From JAWKHR01 sp041394725 (GTDB lineage Bacteria > Acidobacteriota > Vicinamibacteria > Vicinamibacterales > SCN-69-37): 42,224 nucleotides of DNA. Below are positions 1-8,011 of the stretch, in pieces. The stretch covers positions 1-42,224 of the forward strand of contig JAWKHR010000051.1 of NCBI GenBank assembly GCA_041394725.1. The letters run 5' to 3'. The notes below the pieces were generated by a model. That model was not told where the DNA came from and ran no database searches. It saw only the letters and a program-made list of their open reading frames with translations. Numbering within the stretch: the stretch's first letter is position 1; every line of letters starts with the position of its first letter. The translations under genes and the position numbers were made by a program.

Positions 1-23
1 TCGGCCCTCCAGCGGCGCCGGCC

Positions 24-2471
24 TCAGCCGCCCGAGTCGTCCACGAGCGCGCGCAGCCGCGCGGCCTCGGCGGCGTCGCCCCGGCCCTCGTGGAACTCGG
101 CCGCCCAGGTCAGGCAATCGCGCCGGTAGTCGGGCACGCTGCGCGTCTCGATGAGCGGCGGCGTGGCGCGCGCGAAGAACGGGGCCGCGGCCGTGCGACG
201 GTCCTGGAGCACCAGCGCCCGCGCGACGCGGCAGTCGGCGACCGCCGTGATGAAGTGCCCCTCCGGCAGCGCCCGGCGCAGGGTCTCGAGCGCGGCGCGC
301 GCGTGGCGCTCGGCCTCGGCCGGCCGGTGCTGCATCAGGGCGATGCCCGAGAGCGAGAGCCACGGCAGCCCGCGCTGGTAGTCCGCCTCGTCGAGCCAGC
401 GCCGGTTGAGGTCCGCCACGCGCGCGAACACCTCGCGCGCCTCGTCGAGGTCGCCGACGTTGACGAGCGCCGTGGCCAGGTTCTGGAGATGGCTGCTGAG
501 CTCGGGCCGGTCGGGTCCGTACAGGCGCTCCCCGCTCTCGATGAGCTGGCGGAGCAGGGGGATGGCGCCGGCGGCGTTGCCGGTGTTGGTTCTCAGCACG
601 GCCAGGTTGTTCAGCGTCGCCCGGACGTACTTGTGGTCGCGGCCGAGCGCCGGTTCCAGGCGGTCGAGCGACTCCTTGAAGAAGCGCTCGGCTTCCCCCG
701 TCCGGCCCAGGACGCCGAGCGTCTGGGCCAGCGTGCCGCGGGCGAAACCGGCGGTGGCCGTGTCCGGACCGATCGCCTCGTCGATCATCGCGATCGCCCG
801 GCGACCGGCCTGCTCGGATTCCTCGTACCGCTCGAGCATGCGCAGCGCGTCCGACAGTCCCCGCCAGGTTTCGGCGATGGCGACGGCCGGCACGCCGCCG
901 CCTGCGGCCAGTTCGACGTTGGCGCGGAATTCCTGCTCGGCTTCCGCCGGCCGGTTCAGGCTCATCAGGTGCCGGCCGCGGGTCATTCGCGCGTCGGCGA
1001 CTTCGGCCGGGTCCATCGGATCGGCGGCGAGTGCCAGCTCGAGGCGCGTCCCGTAGAGTTCGAGCGCCGGATGGCCGAGCTCGCTGTGGATCGACGCGAG
1101 CGCCCGCAGGTTGTCGCGGGCCTCGCGCGAGGCGGGGCCGTAGAGGGCGACCTGCAGGTCCCGCGCTTCCTCCCGGATCGGGAGCGCCCGGTCGAACATG
1201 CCGAGCGATTCGTACACCTTGGAAATGGCGGCGAGGATCGACGCGCGGATCGCGGGCCGATCCGTGAGCGAGGTCTCGAGGCGCCTGACGCCGACGTCCA
1301 GCGCCTCGACGACCGTGATGCGCCGCCCCAGGTCCGGATCGGCCGGCGCGTACGGATCCGCGCTCGCGAACAGGTCGGTCAGGAAATGCTGCACCTCCTG
1401 GGCCCTCGCGGCCTCCAGCTGCGCCGCGTTCCGCTGGGTTTCCAGCGACCGGGCGTGCAGCACGAGCGTCGCGATGTAGACGCCGACGAACAGCGTCGCC
1501 GCGGCCGCGACGGGTGCCACCCACGGGTGCCGGCGCAGGAAGAGCCGTGCCCGGTAGCCGCGCGTGTCCGGCCGCGCCGAGATCGTCCGGCCGTCGAGGT
1601 ACCGGCGGAGGTCGCCGGCCAGTTCCTCCACCGACGCGTAGCGGCGTGCCGGGTCGTGCCGCAGGGCCTTGCCGACGATCGTGTCGAGGTCCCCGGTGAG
1701 CAGCCGCCGCAGCTGGGCCGGCGTCGTCCCCCGTGTCTCGGCGATCGGTCCGGCGTCGGGGCCGGCGTCGACGACGGTGCTGGGCCGTGGCAGGTCGAGG
1801 AACTGCGCAATCGCGTCGGTCCCGCCCGACGTCGTCGTCGGGGCGCGAAAGGGTGGCTGCCCCGTGAGCAGCCGGTAGAGCAGCACGCCGAGCTGGTACA
1901 CGTCCGTCGCGGTCGTGACCGGCTCGCCGCGGAGCTGTTCCGGGCTCGCGTGGTCGGGGGTCAGCAGATGCAGGCCCGTCCGGGTGTGATGGGCCTCGTC
2001 GTCCGGTCCGAGGAGTTTCGCGATGCCGAAGTCGAGCAGCTTCGCGTGGCCGTCGGCCGTCACGAGGATGTTCGACGGCTTCAGGTCGCGATGCACGACG
2101 AGCGCCGCGTGCGCGGACCGCACGGCGTCGGCGACCGCGATGAGCAGTTCGAGCCGCCGGCGGATCGGGAGCCGCCGTGCGTCGCAGTACGCCGTGAGCG
2201 GTTCGCCTTCGACGTACTCCATCGCGAGGAACGGCCGCCCGTCGGCGGTCATGCCGCCGTCGTACAGCCGCGCGATGTTCGGGTGGTGCAGCGACGCCAG
2301 GATGCGCCGCTCGATGGCGAAGCGCCGCAGCACGTCGTCGGTGTCCACGCCACGGCGGAGGACCTTGAGCGCGACCTGCTGTTCGAACCCCTCGCCGACG
2401 CGCCGGGCGAGGAAGACGGTGCCCATGCCGCCGCGGCCCAGCTCGCGCAGGATCTCGTAGCCGTCGGCCAC
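24..2471 (-). CDS. Serine/threonine protein kinase with C-terminal TPR repeats (N-terminus out of frame)
   Basis: Membrane-anchored Hanks-type Ser/Thr kinase. Numbered from the GTG at 2471, the glycine loop GRGGMGTV is at about residues 13-20. The catalytic loop HRDLKPSNIL, the DFG of LLDFGIAKL and the activation segment ASPEQLRG follow in order. A single hydrophobic span lies near residues 316-340 after a basic stretch, and the rest (about 400-800) is Ala/Leu/Glu-rich helical-hairpin sequence typical of tetratricopeptide repeats. This layout is common for acidobacterial kinases linked to ECF sigma factors, and an ECF gene lies 1.7 kb away. The GTG is the first usable start in this frame but begins only four residues before the kinase domain. 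The family's usual roughly 90-residue N-terminal extension is encoded just upstream in another frame (2472-2754), so the true gene is probably 24-2754 with a frameshift. The stop is TGA at 24-26. Substrates are unknown. Confidence 0.9.
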   Translation of the reverse strand: MADGYEILRELGRGGMGTVFLARRVGEGFEQQVALKVLRRGVDTDDVLRRFAIERRILASLHHPNIARLYDGGMTADGRPFLAMEYVEGEPLTAYCDARRLPIRRRLELLIAVADAVRSAHAALVVHRDLKPSNILVTADGHAKLLDFGIAKLLGPDDEAHHTRTGLHLLTPDHASPEQLRGEPVTTATDVYQLGVLLYRLLTGQPPFRAPTTTSGGTDAIAQFLDLPRPSTVVDAGPDAGPIAETRGTTPAQLRRLLTGDLDTIVGKALRHDPARRYASVEELAGDLRRYLDGRTISARPDTRGYRARLFLRRHPWVAPVAAAATLFVGVYIATLVLHARSLETQRNAAQLEAARAQEVQHFLTDLFASADPYAPADPDLGRRITVVEALDVGVRRLETSLTDRPAIRASILAAISKVYESLGMFDRALPIREEARDLQVALYGPASREARDNLRALASIHSELGHPALELYGTRLELALAADPMDPAEVADARMTRGRHLMSLNRPAEAEQEFRANVELAAGGGVPAVAIAETWRGLSDALRMLERYEESEQAGRRAIAMIDEAIGPDTATAGFARGTLAQTLGVLGRTGEAERFFKESLDRLEPALGRDHKYVRATLNNLAVLRTNTGNAAGAIPLLRQLIESGERLYGPDRPELSSHLQNLATALVNVGDLDEAREVFARVADLNRRWLDEADYQRGLPWLSLSGIALMQHRPAEAERHARAALETLRRALPEGHFITAVADCRVARALVLQDRRTAAAPFFARATPPLIETRSVPDYRRDCLTWAAEFHEGRGDAAEAARLRALVDDSGG

Positions 2472-2754
2472 GGTCGCGGCGTGTCCGCGCGTGGCCAGGT
2501 CGTCGAGGAAGGCGCGTGACCGCGCGGCGCGCGGCCCGTCGAAACAGGCCCTCCGACGCCGCCTCGGCGCGGAGCAGGCGCGCGACCGCGTCGGCCAGCG
2601 CCCGATCCTCGCCGGCTTCCCGGGCCACGAACGCGTCCCGCTCGCCGGCGGGTCGATCGAGCGCCGCCTGGAAGAGCCGGTCCACGTCGGCCCAGCGGTC
2701 CGGCATCGGGTCCGGCTCCGGTGCCTCGGGGCGACGATCTCCGGAGTCCGTCAT
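2472..2754 (-). other. Out-of-frame N-terminal segment of the kinase gene (apparent frameshift near 2541)
   Basis: An ATG at 2754 opens a frame reading MTDSGDRRPEAPEPDPMPDR, followed by a helical stretch that includes RLFQAALDRPAGERDAF and ALADAVARLLRAEAASEGLF. This looks like the N-terminal segment of acidobacterial TPR kinases (a tryptophan, then a helix, then a RPxxERxAF-like motif, then an LLxxE motif). The frame loses kinase similarity after GLF. Skipping one base, the G at 2541 on the plus strand, joins it to DGPRAARSRAFLDDLATRG and then directly to the kinase domain. The merged protein would be about 909 residues. A one-base insertion, either a sequencing error or a real mutation, is the simplest explanation. 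The slip site reads TTT-C, which would also allow +1 slippage of tRNA-Phe, but there is no supporting stop codon. Confidence 0.7.
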
Positions 2755-2764
2755 GCGTGACCGC

Positions 2765-2793
2765 AGGCTACGCCGTGCCGCGCGTCAGGACAA
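2765..2793 (-). promoter_or_regulatory. Putative ECF-type promoter of the kinase gene
   Basis: Reading the minus strand, TTGTCC (2793-2788) is followed by a 17-base spacer and TAGCCT (2770-2765), ending 10 bases before the ATG at 2754. The extended upstream element GCTTGTCCT and the downstream TAGCCT are repeated exactly in front of the ECF sigma gene at 4745-4774. The shared pair suggests that both genes are read by the same sigma factor, probably the ECF encoded here. The short distance to the start codon implies an almost leaderless transcript. Confidence 0.5.
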
Positions 2794-2893
2794 GCCTCGC
2801 GTGCGCGCGTGACGGGGATCCGGGCGCGGCGCGCGCGGCGTGTCGGGTCGCGGGGTGGGAATCCGCTGGGGCTGTCAGGAGGAGATTTCGCAC

Positions 2894-4177
2894 ATGGCGC
2901 TCCGTTCCCTGACTCCCGTTGTCGCGACGGCGCTGGCGCTGTCGTTCCTCGTGCCCGCGACCGCCTCGGCGCAGCTCGGCCGCCTCATCCGCCGGGCCGC
3001 CGCCGACGAGAGCAAGCGCCAGATCGAGGCGCTGGTGCGGGACGGCGTCCGATGCGTGTTCAACGACCTGGCGTGCGTCGAGAAGGCCAAAGCCGACGGC
3101 AAGACACCGGTCATGACCGACAACGACGGCAACCTGATCACGGACGGGGACGGCCGGCCCGTCACCGACCCGGCCACGGCCGCGAAGAAGATGGGCCCCG
3201 CCCAGAAGCCCGGCACCGGCGCCTGGGCCAACTACGACTTCGTGCCCGGCGACCGCGTGCTGTTCTTCGACGACTACAGTGCGGATCGCGTCGGGGACTT
3301 CCCGCGGCGCTTCGAGCTCACCGCCGGCAACTGGGAGGTCGTCGAGTGGCAGGGACGCCGCTTCCTGCGCGCCACGTCCGGCGGGACGATCAGCGTGCCG
3401 CTGCCCGAGACGCTGCCCGAGCAATTCACGATCGAATTCCCCGCGAGCGTGCAGCACGGCAACGCCTACGTGCGCCTGAGCACGGCGTCCGTGTACCAGG
3501 GCACGCGCGACTACGCCGGATCGATGCCCAGCCTGGAATACACGCAGGCCGGGCTCCGTCCCCAGAAGAACGTGGGACCGAGAATCTCGACGCCGCGGCG
3601 GCAGAACGCCCGTGGTGACGCGCTCGTGACCTTCCGCGTGATGGCCGACGGCGACTACATGAAGATGTACCTGAACGATCACCGGGTCGCGAACGCGCCG
3701 AACGCGGTGTTCCCGCGCACCAAGACGATCTACATCTCGGTCAGCTCGGCGACCGAGGACCTGCCGATCATGATCGGGCCGATGCGGATCGCGGCCGGCG
3801 GGCTGGACCTCTACGACCGGCTCGAACGTGACGGCCGCGTCGCGACCCAGGGCATCCTGTTCGCGTCCGACAGCGACATCATCCGTCCCGAGTCCACGCC
3901 GACGCTCAAGGAGATCGCCGGGATGCTCCAGGCGCATCCCGACCTGAGCCTGTCGATCGAGGGCCACACCGACAGCGACGGCGACGACGCGTACAACCTC
4001 GACCTGTCCCGGCGTCGTGCGGCCGCGGTGAAGGCCTACCTCGTCGAGTCCGAGCGCATCGACGCCGGCCGGTTGCAGACCGCCGGGTTCGGGGAGACGA
4101 AACCGGTCGCCGACAACGGCACGCCCGAGGGCAAGCAGCAGAACCGCCGCGTGGAGCTGGTCAAGCAGGGCGGCTAG
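2894..4177 (+). CDS. OmpA-family outer-membrane/peptidoglycan-anchoring protein
   Basis: Exported protein of 427 residues that probably links the outer membrane to peptidoglycan. The ATG at 2894 is chosen because AGGAGGAG lies at 2877-2884 and a clear signal peptide follows (MALRSLTPVV start, hydrophobic core, ATASA-Q cleavage near residue 24). An upstream in-frame ATG at 2840 would put 18 non-signal residues first. After a charged linker rich in Asp/Gly (residues 60-95) comes a beta-rich middle region (about 100-300) of LamG/concanavalin-like appearance (VLFFDDYS, NWEVVEWQG). The C-terminal OmpA domain (about 315-427) has GILFASDSDIIRPES, the peptidoglycan-binding IEGHTDSDG, LSRRRAAAVKAYL and NRRVELV. 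It lies between an ECF sigma gene and a kinase gene on the opposite strand. Its TAG stop shares a CTAG palindrome with the stop of the convergent sigma gene. Confidence 0.9.
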   Translation: MALRSLTPVVATALALSFLVPATASAQLGRLIRRAAADESKRQIEALVRDGVRCVFNDLACVEKAKADGKTPVMTDNDGNLITDGDGRPVTDPATAAKKMGPAQKPGTGAWANYDFVPGDRVLFFDDYSADRVGDFPRRFELTAGNWEVVEWQGRRFLRATSGGTISVPLPETLPEQFTIEFPASVQHGNAYVRLSTASVYQGTRDYAGSMPSLEYTQAGLRPQKNVGPRISTPRRQNARGDALVTFRVMADGDYMKMYLNDHRVANAPNAVFPRTKTIYISVSSATEDLPIMIGPMRIAAGGLDLYDRLERDGRVATQGILFASDSDIIRPESTPTLKEIAGMLQAHPDLSLSIEGHTDSDGDDAYNLDLSRRRAAAVKAYLVESERIDAGRLQTAGFGETKPVADNGTPEGKQQNRRVELVKQGG

Positions 4178-4737
4178 GACGACGCCAGCGCGGTGTACAG
4201 GTAGGCCCGCGCCCTCCGCCAGTCCCGCTCCACGGTCCGCTCGGAGACGCCGAGCGCCGCGGCGATGTCGGACTCCGCCATGCCGCCGAAGAACCGGCAC
4301 TCGACGACCTGCGCCAGGCGCTCGTCCTGGGCGCTCAGCCGCTCGATCGCGTCGTTGACCGCGAGCAGCTCGAACAGCTCCGCCTCGGCCGACGCGGTGT
4401 TCTCGTCGAGCGGCACGCGGATGTCCTGTCCGCCGCGCTTGGTCGCGCGCCGCCGGCGCGCGTAGTCGATCAGCACGTGGCGCATGACGCGCGAGAGGAG
4501 CGCGAAGAACTGCGGCTGTCCCCGCCACGACGGTCCGGTGCGGGCGGCGAGCTGCACGTACACCTCGTGCACCAGCGCCGTCGTCGTCAGCGTGTGATCC
4601 GAGCGCTCCGACTGCAGGTGATGGTGCGCGATGTCGCGCAGCTCGTCGTAGAGCAGCTCCACGACGTGATCGAAGGCGGCCTTGTCTCCGTCGGTCCACC
4701 GCTGGACCAGGGCCGGAAGGTCGTCGAACCGGGGCAT
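4174..4737 (-). CDS. ECF-like RNA polymerase sigma factor (TIGR02999-type, kinase-associated)
   Basis: Alternative sigma factor of 187 residues with region 2 at about 15-95 (FDHVVELLYDELRDIAHHHL, ALVHEVYVQL, FFALLSRVMRHVLIDYARRR) and region 4 at about 125-183 (INDAIERL-like AVNDAIERL, VVECRFFGGM, SDIAAALGVSERTVERDWRRARAYL helix-turn-helix; this last stretch ends the protein). The LIDYARRRRATKRGG signature and the overall length match the acidobacterial sigma-70 family TIGR02999, usually encoded beside TPR Ser/Thr kinases. No anti-sigma factor gene is visible, so control through the neighbouring kinase is plausible but inferred. The start is ATG at 4737. Its promoter region carries the same two hexamers as the kinase gene, pointing to autoregulation. 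Its stop overlaps the stop of the convergent OmpA gene. Confidence 0.92.
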   Translation of the reverse strand: MPRFDDLPALVQRWTDGDKAAFDHVVELLYDELRDIAHHHLQSERSDHTLTTTALVHEVYVQLAARTGPSWRGQPQFFALLSRVMRHVLIDYARRRRATKRGGQDIRVPLDENTASAEAELFELLAVNDAIERLSAQDERLAQVVECRFFGGMAESDIAAALGVSERTVERDWRRARAYLYTALASS

Positions 4738-4744
4738 GGCAAGA

Positions 4745-4774
4745 AGGCTATGCTCCCGGCCCCGACGAGGACAA
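4745..4774 (-). promoter_or_regulatory. Putative autoregulated ECF-type promoter of the sigma gene
   Basis: On the minus strand TTGTCC (4774-4769) and TAGCCT (4750-4745) are separated by 18 bases, and the second hexamer ends 7 bases before the ATG at 4737. The 9-mer GCTTGTCCT and TAGCCT are identical to those in front of the kinase gene, where the spacer is 17. Transcription from here would start at or next to the start codon. Confidence 0.5.
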
Positions 4775-4830
4775 GCACCCGCCGCCAGAGGCCCGGACGC
4801 CGAGAGCCGAGAGCCGACGATGTCCGCCCC

Positions 4831-4858
4831 AGTGCCTAGTGCCTAGTGCCCAGTGCCC
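4831..4858. repeat. Heptameric tandem repeat (AGTGCCY x4), overlapping a stop codon
   Basis: Four perfect-length 7-bp units: AGTGCCT, AGTGCCT, AGTGCCC, AGTGCCC. On the opposite strand the unit reads GGGCACT, the same unit as in the longer array at 28817-28943. The array covers the last codons and the TAG stop (4843-4845) of the minus-strand glycosyltransferase, whose final residues Gly-Thr-Gly-His are encoded by repeat units. Just upstream, 4801-4818 holds a short GCCGAGA run. Confidence 0.85.
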
Positions 4859-6072
4859 GCCTGCAGGTATGCCGCCTCGAATCGTTCCGCCACCCGCGCC
4901 CAGCCGAAGTCGCGTTCGACCCGCGCGCGCGCCGCGGCGCCCAGCGCCCGGGCTTCCTCCGGCCGCGTGAGGACGTCGCCCAGCGCGGCGGCCAGCGCGG
5001 CCGCGTCGCGCTCGGCGACGAGCCGGCCGTTCACGCCATCGGCAATCGCCTGGGGCAGGCCGCCGGCGGTGGTCGCGACGACGGGCGTGGCGGTGGCGAG
5101 CGATTCCAGGGCGAAGTTCGGCAGGCCGTCCACGTTGCCCGCGTCGTCCCGGATCGACGGCACGGCGATGACGTCGGCGGCGGCGGCCAGCCGGCCGACC
5201 TCGTCCTGCGACCGGCCACCCAGGAGCGTCACCGGCGCGCCCGCCGCCGCGGCGCGTGCCGAGAGCGCGTCGCGCAGATCGCCCTCGCCCGCGATGAGCA
5301 CGCGCACGCCGGGCACGCGCTCGCGCAGGAGCCCCGCCGCGTCGATGAGGTACTCGAAGCCCTTCTTGCTGACCAGGCGGCCGGCCGTGAAGACGACCGG
5401 CGCGTCGCCGAGGCCGAGTGCGTCGCGGACGGCAGCGCGCGTGGCCGGGTCGGGCGCGAAGCGCGCCGTGTCCACGCCGTACGGCACCGTCTCCGTCCGC
5501 GCCGGGTCCGCGCCGATCGCGACCGCGCGGCGGTGCAGGTCGTCGCTGCAGGCGGTGACGTGGCCGGCGCGTGCGAACGCCCAGCGCGCGGCGCGGCGGG
5601 CCAGGCCGTTCCGTTCCGCGACGAAGACGTCCGATCCGTGCAGGCTGATCACGAGCGGCAGCCCGCGCGCCGCGGCCGCCGCCATCACGCCGCCGGGCAC
5701 GACCCAGTGCCCGTGCATCACGGTGGCCCGTCGCTTCGTCGCCACGCGCCACGCCTTGAACCAGCCCGCCGCCATCGCGACCGGCGCAATCGCCCACGCG
5801 GCGGCCCGCAGCGACGTGTCGGCCTCGAGCGCGGCGGCATACCCGAAGACGTTGAGCGAGGCGAACGGGGCGTAGTGGAAGAAGTGGAAGTGGACCCCGT
5901 CCTCGACCCGGCCGCGCGTGATGGCCGGGTGCCAGGGGGCCACGAGGTGGACTTCGTGCCCGCGCGCCGCCACTCCCCTGGCGATCGGCTCCATGAAGCT
6001 GCCGACGCCGTCGCCGGGGAACCGCGGATACGACGTCGCGACCATCACGACGACCTCGCGCCGGGCGCTCAC
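4843..6072 (-). CDS. Glycosyltransferase family 4 (GT-B)
   Basis: Retaining GT-B glycosyltransferase of 409 residues that transfers a sugar from a nucleotide sugar, probably to a lipid-linked surface glycan. The N-terminal Rossmann half begins VMVATSYPRFPGDGVGSFM, where a GVGSF loop replaces the usual GG acceptor loop. Further on are HGHWVVPGG and SLHGSDVF. The donor half has VVFTAGRLVSKKGFEYLIDA, VRVLIAGEGDLRDAL and the nucleotide-sugar site DGLPNFALESLATATPVV, with an NFALE motif in place of the common EGFGL. The start is GTG at 6072, overlapping the TGA of the upstream gene in a GTGA, which signals translational coupling. The C-terminal codons and stop lie inside a heptameric repeat. Donor and acceptor cannot be told from sequence. 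Confidence 0.9.
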   Translation of the reverse strand: MSARREVVVMVATSYPRFPGDGVGSFMEPIARGVAARGHEVHLVAPWHPAITRGRVEDGVHFHFFHYAPFASLNVFGYAAALEADTSLRAAAWAIAPVAMAAGWFKAWRVATKRRATVMHGHWVVPGGVMAAAAARGLPLVISLHGSDVFVAERNGLARRAARWAFARAGHVTACSDDLHRRAVAIGADPARTETVPYGVDTARFAPDPATRAAVRDALGLGDAPVVFTAGRLVSKKGFEYLIDAAGLLRERVPGVRVLIAGEGDLRDALSARAAAAGAPVTLLGGRSQDEVGRLAAAADVIAVPSIRDDAGNVDGLPNFALESLATATPVVATTAGGLPQAIADGVNGRLVAERDAAALAAALGDVLTRPEEARALGAAARARVERDFGWARVAERFEAAYLQAGTGH

Positions 6073-6788
6073 CGTCGGCGTCCCACCCGGCCGCCCCGCA
6101 GCACCAGGCGCCACGGCGTCAGCAGCGACTCGAACAGCACGCCGGAGGACACCTTGGAGTAGCCCTCCTGCCGCTCGACGAAGACGATCGGTGATTCCGC
6201 GATGCGCAGGCCGAGGCGCGCCGCCTGGTAGAGCATCTCGGTGAGGAACGCGTAGCCGTTCGCGCGCGCGTGCTCGAGCGGCAGCGTGGCCAGCGCCTCG
6301 CGGCGCCAGAGCCGGTAGCCGCTCGTGCAGTCGCTGGGCGTGAGGCCCGTGACGAGCCGGATGTAGCGGTTCGCGAACGCGCTCAGCGCGATCCGGTGGA
6401 GCGGCCAGTTCACGACGCTCACGCCGTGGAGGTAGCGCGATCCGATCACCAGGTCCGCGCCGGCCAGCGCCTCGCGGAGGGCTGGCAGGTGGGCCGGATC
6501 GTGCGAGAGGTCGGCGTCCATCTGGCCGATCGCGTCGGCGTCGGACGCGATCGCACGCCGCAGGCCGTCCACGTAGGCCAGGCCGAGCCCGCGCGGCCCC
6601 GTGCGGTGCAGCACGTCCAGGCGGCCCGGATACCGCGCCGCCAGCTCGTCGGCCAGCGCGCCCGTGCCGTCCGGCGACCCGTCGTCCACCACGAGCAGCC
6701 GCGCCCACGGATGCTGCAGGATGCCGGCCGCGACCTTCTCGAGGTTCGGGCGCTCGTTGTACGTCGGCAGCACGACCAGCACCGTCAT
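6069..6788 (-). CDS. Polyprenol-phosphate mannosyltransferase-like GT2 (DPM1-type)
   Basis: Family 2 GT-A glycosyltransferase of 239 residues resembling dolichol/polyprenol-monophosphate mannose synthase, which charges a polyprenyl phosphate with a sugar on the cytoplasmic face. Motifs in order: VVLPTYNERPNL near the N-terminus, LLVVDDGSPDGTG, the metal-binding QMDADLSHDP (D-x-D type), DLVIGSRY, and SDCTSGYRLWRR near the acceptor site. The closing ERQEGYSKVS is typical of the family. There is no C-terminal membrane domain, as in the short DPM1 class. ATG at 6788 overlaps the TGA of the upstream gene (ATGA), and its own TGA overlaps the next gene's GTG. Beside a membrane GT-C enzyme, it is the likely source of the polyprenol-linked sugar donor. 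Confidence 0.9.
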   Translation of the reverse strand: MTVLVVLPTYNERPNLEKVAAGILQHPWARLLVVDDGSPDGTGALADELAARYPGRLDVLHRTGPRGLGLAYVDGLRRAIASDADAIGQMDADLSHDPAHLPALREALAGADLVIGSRYLHGVSVVNWPLHRIALSAFANRYIRLVTGLTPSDCTSGYRLWRREALATLPLEHARANGYAFLTEMLYQAARLGLRIAESPIVFVERQEGYSKVSSGVLFESLLTPWRLVLRGGRVGRRR

Positions 6789-8011
6789 GCCGTGAGCCCC
6801 TTCCCGCGCAGGCCGACCGCGGCGGCCGCCAGCACGATGAGCGTCGGATCGACGACCGGGATGCGGAAGCGTTCCTGCGGGAAGAACGCCAGCGCCATGA
6901 CGAGCGCGGACGCGCCGAGCAGCCACAGGCCCGGCGCGAGCCGGCGGCGCCGGCCGAGCAGCCCGGCGCCGATGACCGCGGCCGGCAGGACCAGCAGGTA
7001 CGGCACGATCGACGCGATCACGTAGCGCGTCGAGTGCACGAAGTACGACGGGCCGACGGGCACCACGAAGTAGAACAGCTTCCGGAATTCCAGGCGGATC
7101 CACGCGACGGGATGCGCGCGGATCCAGTCGAGGGCCTCGCGGTAGTAGACCGGCTCCATCTGCTCTTCGGTCAGGTCCGGGTGCGCCGCGCGCAGGGCGA
7201 TCTGCGCGGTCTTGAGCTGCGGGTTCGCCGCCAGGTCGCCGTCGCCCACCGCGAGCGGATGGTTGCCCGTCCAGAACGTCACGCCGCCCTCGGACGCGAC
7301 GATGACGAGGCGGCCGTGGTGCGCGTAGTTGCGCGCGGTCCAGGGCAGCACGACGATCGCCGCGCCGAGCGCGAGCGCCGCGACGAGCCGGACCTGGCGC
7401 TTCCACAGCAGCCACGGACCGGCCAGCAGGAGGAAGAACAGCATGCCCGGTCGCACGAGCACGGCGAGGCCCGCGAGCAGGCCCGCGGCGAGCGCCAGCG
7501 GCACGCCGGCCGGTCCCTTCGCGTACGCGCGGTCGAAGAGCAGCACCGTGGCGAGGCCCATCGGCCAGAAGACGCCTTCGCTCAGCGCGTAGCCCGAGAC
7601 CCAGACGAGCGGCGGATACGCGGCAGCGATCACGGCGCCCGCGACGGCGGCGCGGGCGCCCGCGAGCCGGTACGCGACGAGCCCCAGCAGCCAGACGCCG
7701 GCCGCGCCGACCACCGACTGCGCCACCTTCAGCGCGGCGGGCACGCTCCCGGTGACCGCGCGGCCGCCCCCGACGAGCGCGATGAACGCGGGGTAGCCGG
7801 GCGCGCGGCCGAACGGGTCGCCGCCGGCCGCGGTGACGGCCTCGTCGTAGACGAAGCCGTGGCCGCGGGCGAGGCTGCGCGCGAGCGACAGGTACTCGCG
7901 CTCGTCGCGCGTCATCGGCTGGTCCACCCAGTAGCCGAGCGAGAAGGCGAGCCGCAGCACGAGCGCGGCCAGCGCCGCCAGCGCCAGGCGGCGCCGGCTA
8001 CCGGCGTCCAT
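6785..8011 (-). CDS. Polytopic GT-C glycosyltransferase (ArnT/PMT, GT39-like)
   Basis: Integral membrane protein of 408 residues with roughly nine to ten hydrophobic spans, resembling the PMT_2/ArnT superfamily that uses polyprenyl-phosphate sugars outside the inner membrane. The first periplasmic loop after TM1 holds the acidic motif MTRDEREYLSLARSLARG, equivalent to the DExxY motif of ArnT-like enzymes. LVRPGMLFFL, VLPWTARNYAHHG and a soluble insertion with WTGNHP follow. The last spans include the FFPQERFRIPVVDP motif frequent in this family. The start is ATG at 8011, overlapping the preceding gene by 14 bases. The adjacent DPM1-like gene would supply the donor. The acceptor is unknown. 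Confidence 0.85.
   Translation of the reverse strand: MDAGSRRRLALAALAALVLRLAFSLGYWVDQPMTRDEREYLSLARSLARGHGFVYDEAVTAAGGDPFGRAPGYPAFIALVGGGRAVTGSVPAALKVAQSVVGAAGVWLLGLVAYRLAGARAAVAGAVIAAAYPPLVWVSGYALSEGVFWPMGLATVLLFDRAYAKGPAGVPLALAAGLLAGLAVLVRPGMLFFLLLAGPWLLWKRQVRLVAALALGAAIVVLPWTARNYAHHGRLVIVASEGGVTFWTGNHPLAVGDGDLAANPQLKTAQIALRAAHPDLTEEQMEPVYYREALDWIRAHPVAWIRLEFRKLFYFVVPVGPSYFVHSTRYVIASIVPYLLVLPAAVIGAGLLGRRRRLAPGLWLLGASALVMALAFFPQERFRIPVVDPTLIVLAAAAVGLRGKGLTA

Noticed and set aside
90..2519. An 809-codon open frame on the plus strand over the kinase gene
   Set aside because: Antisense shadow of a clear Ser/Thr kinase; Arg/Gly-rich, no domain recognised.
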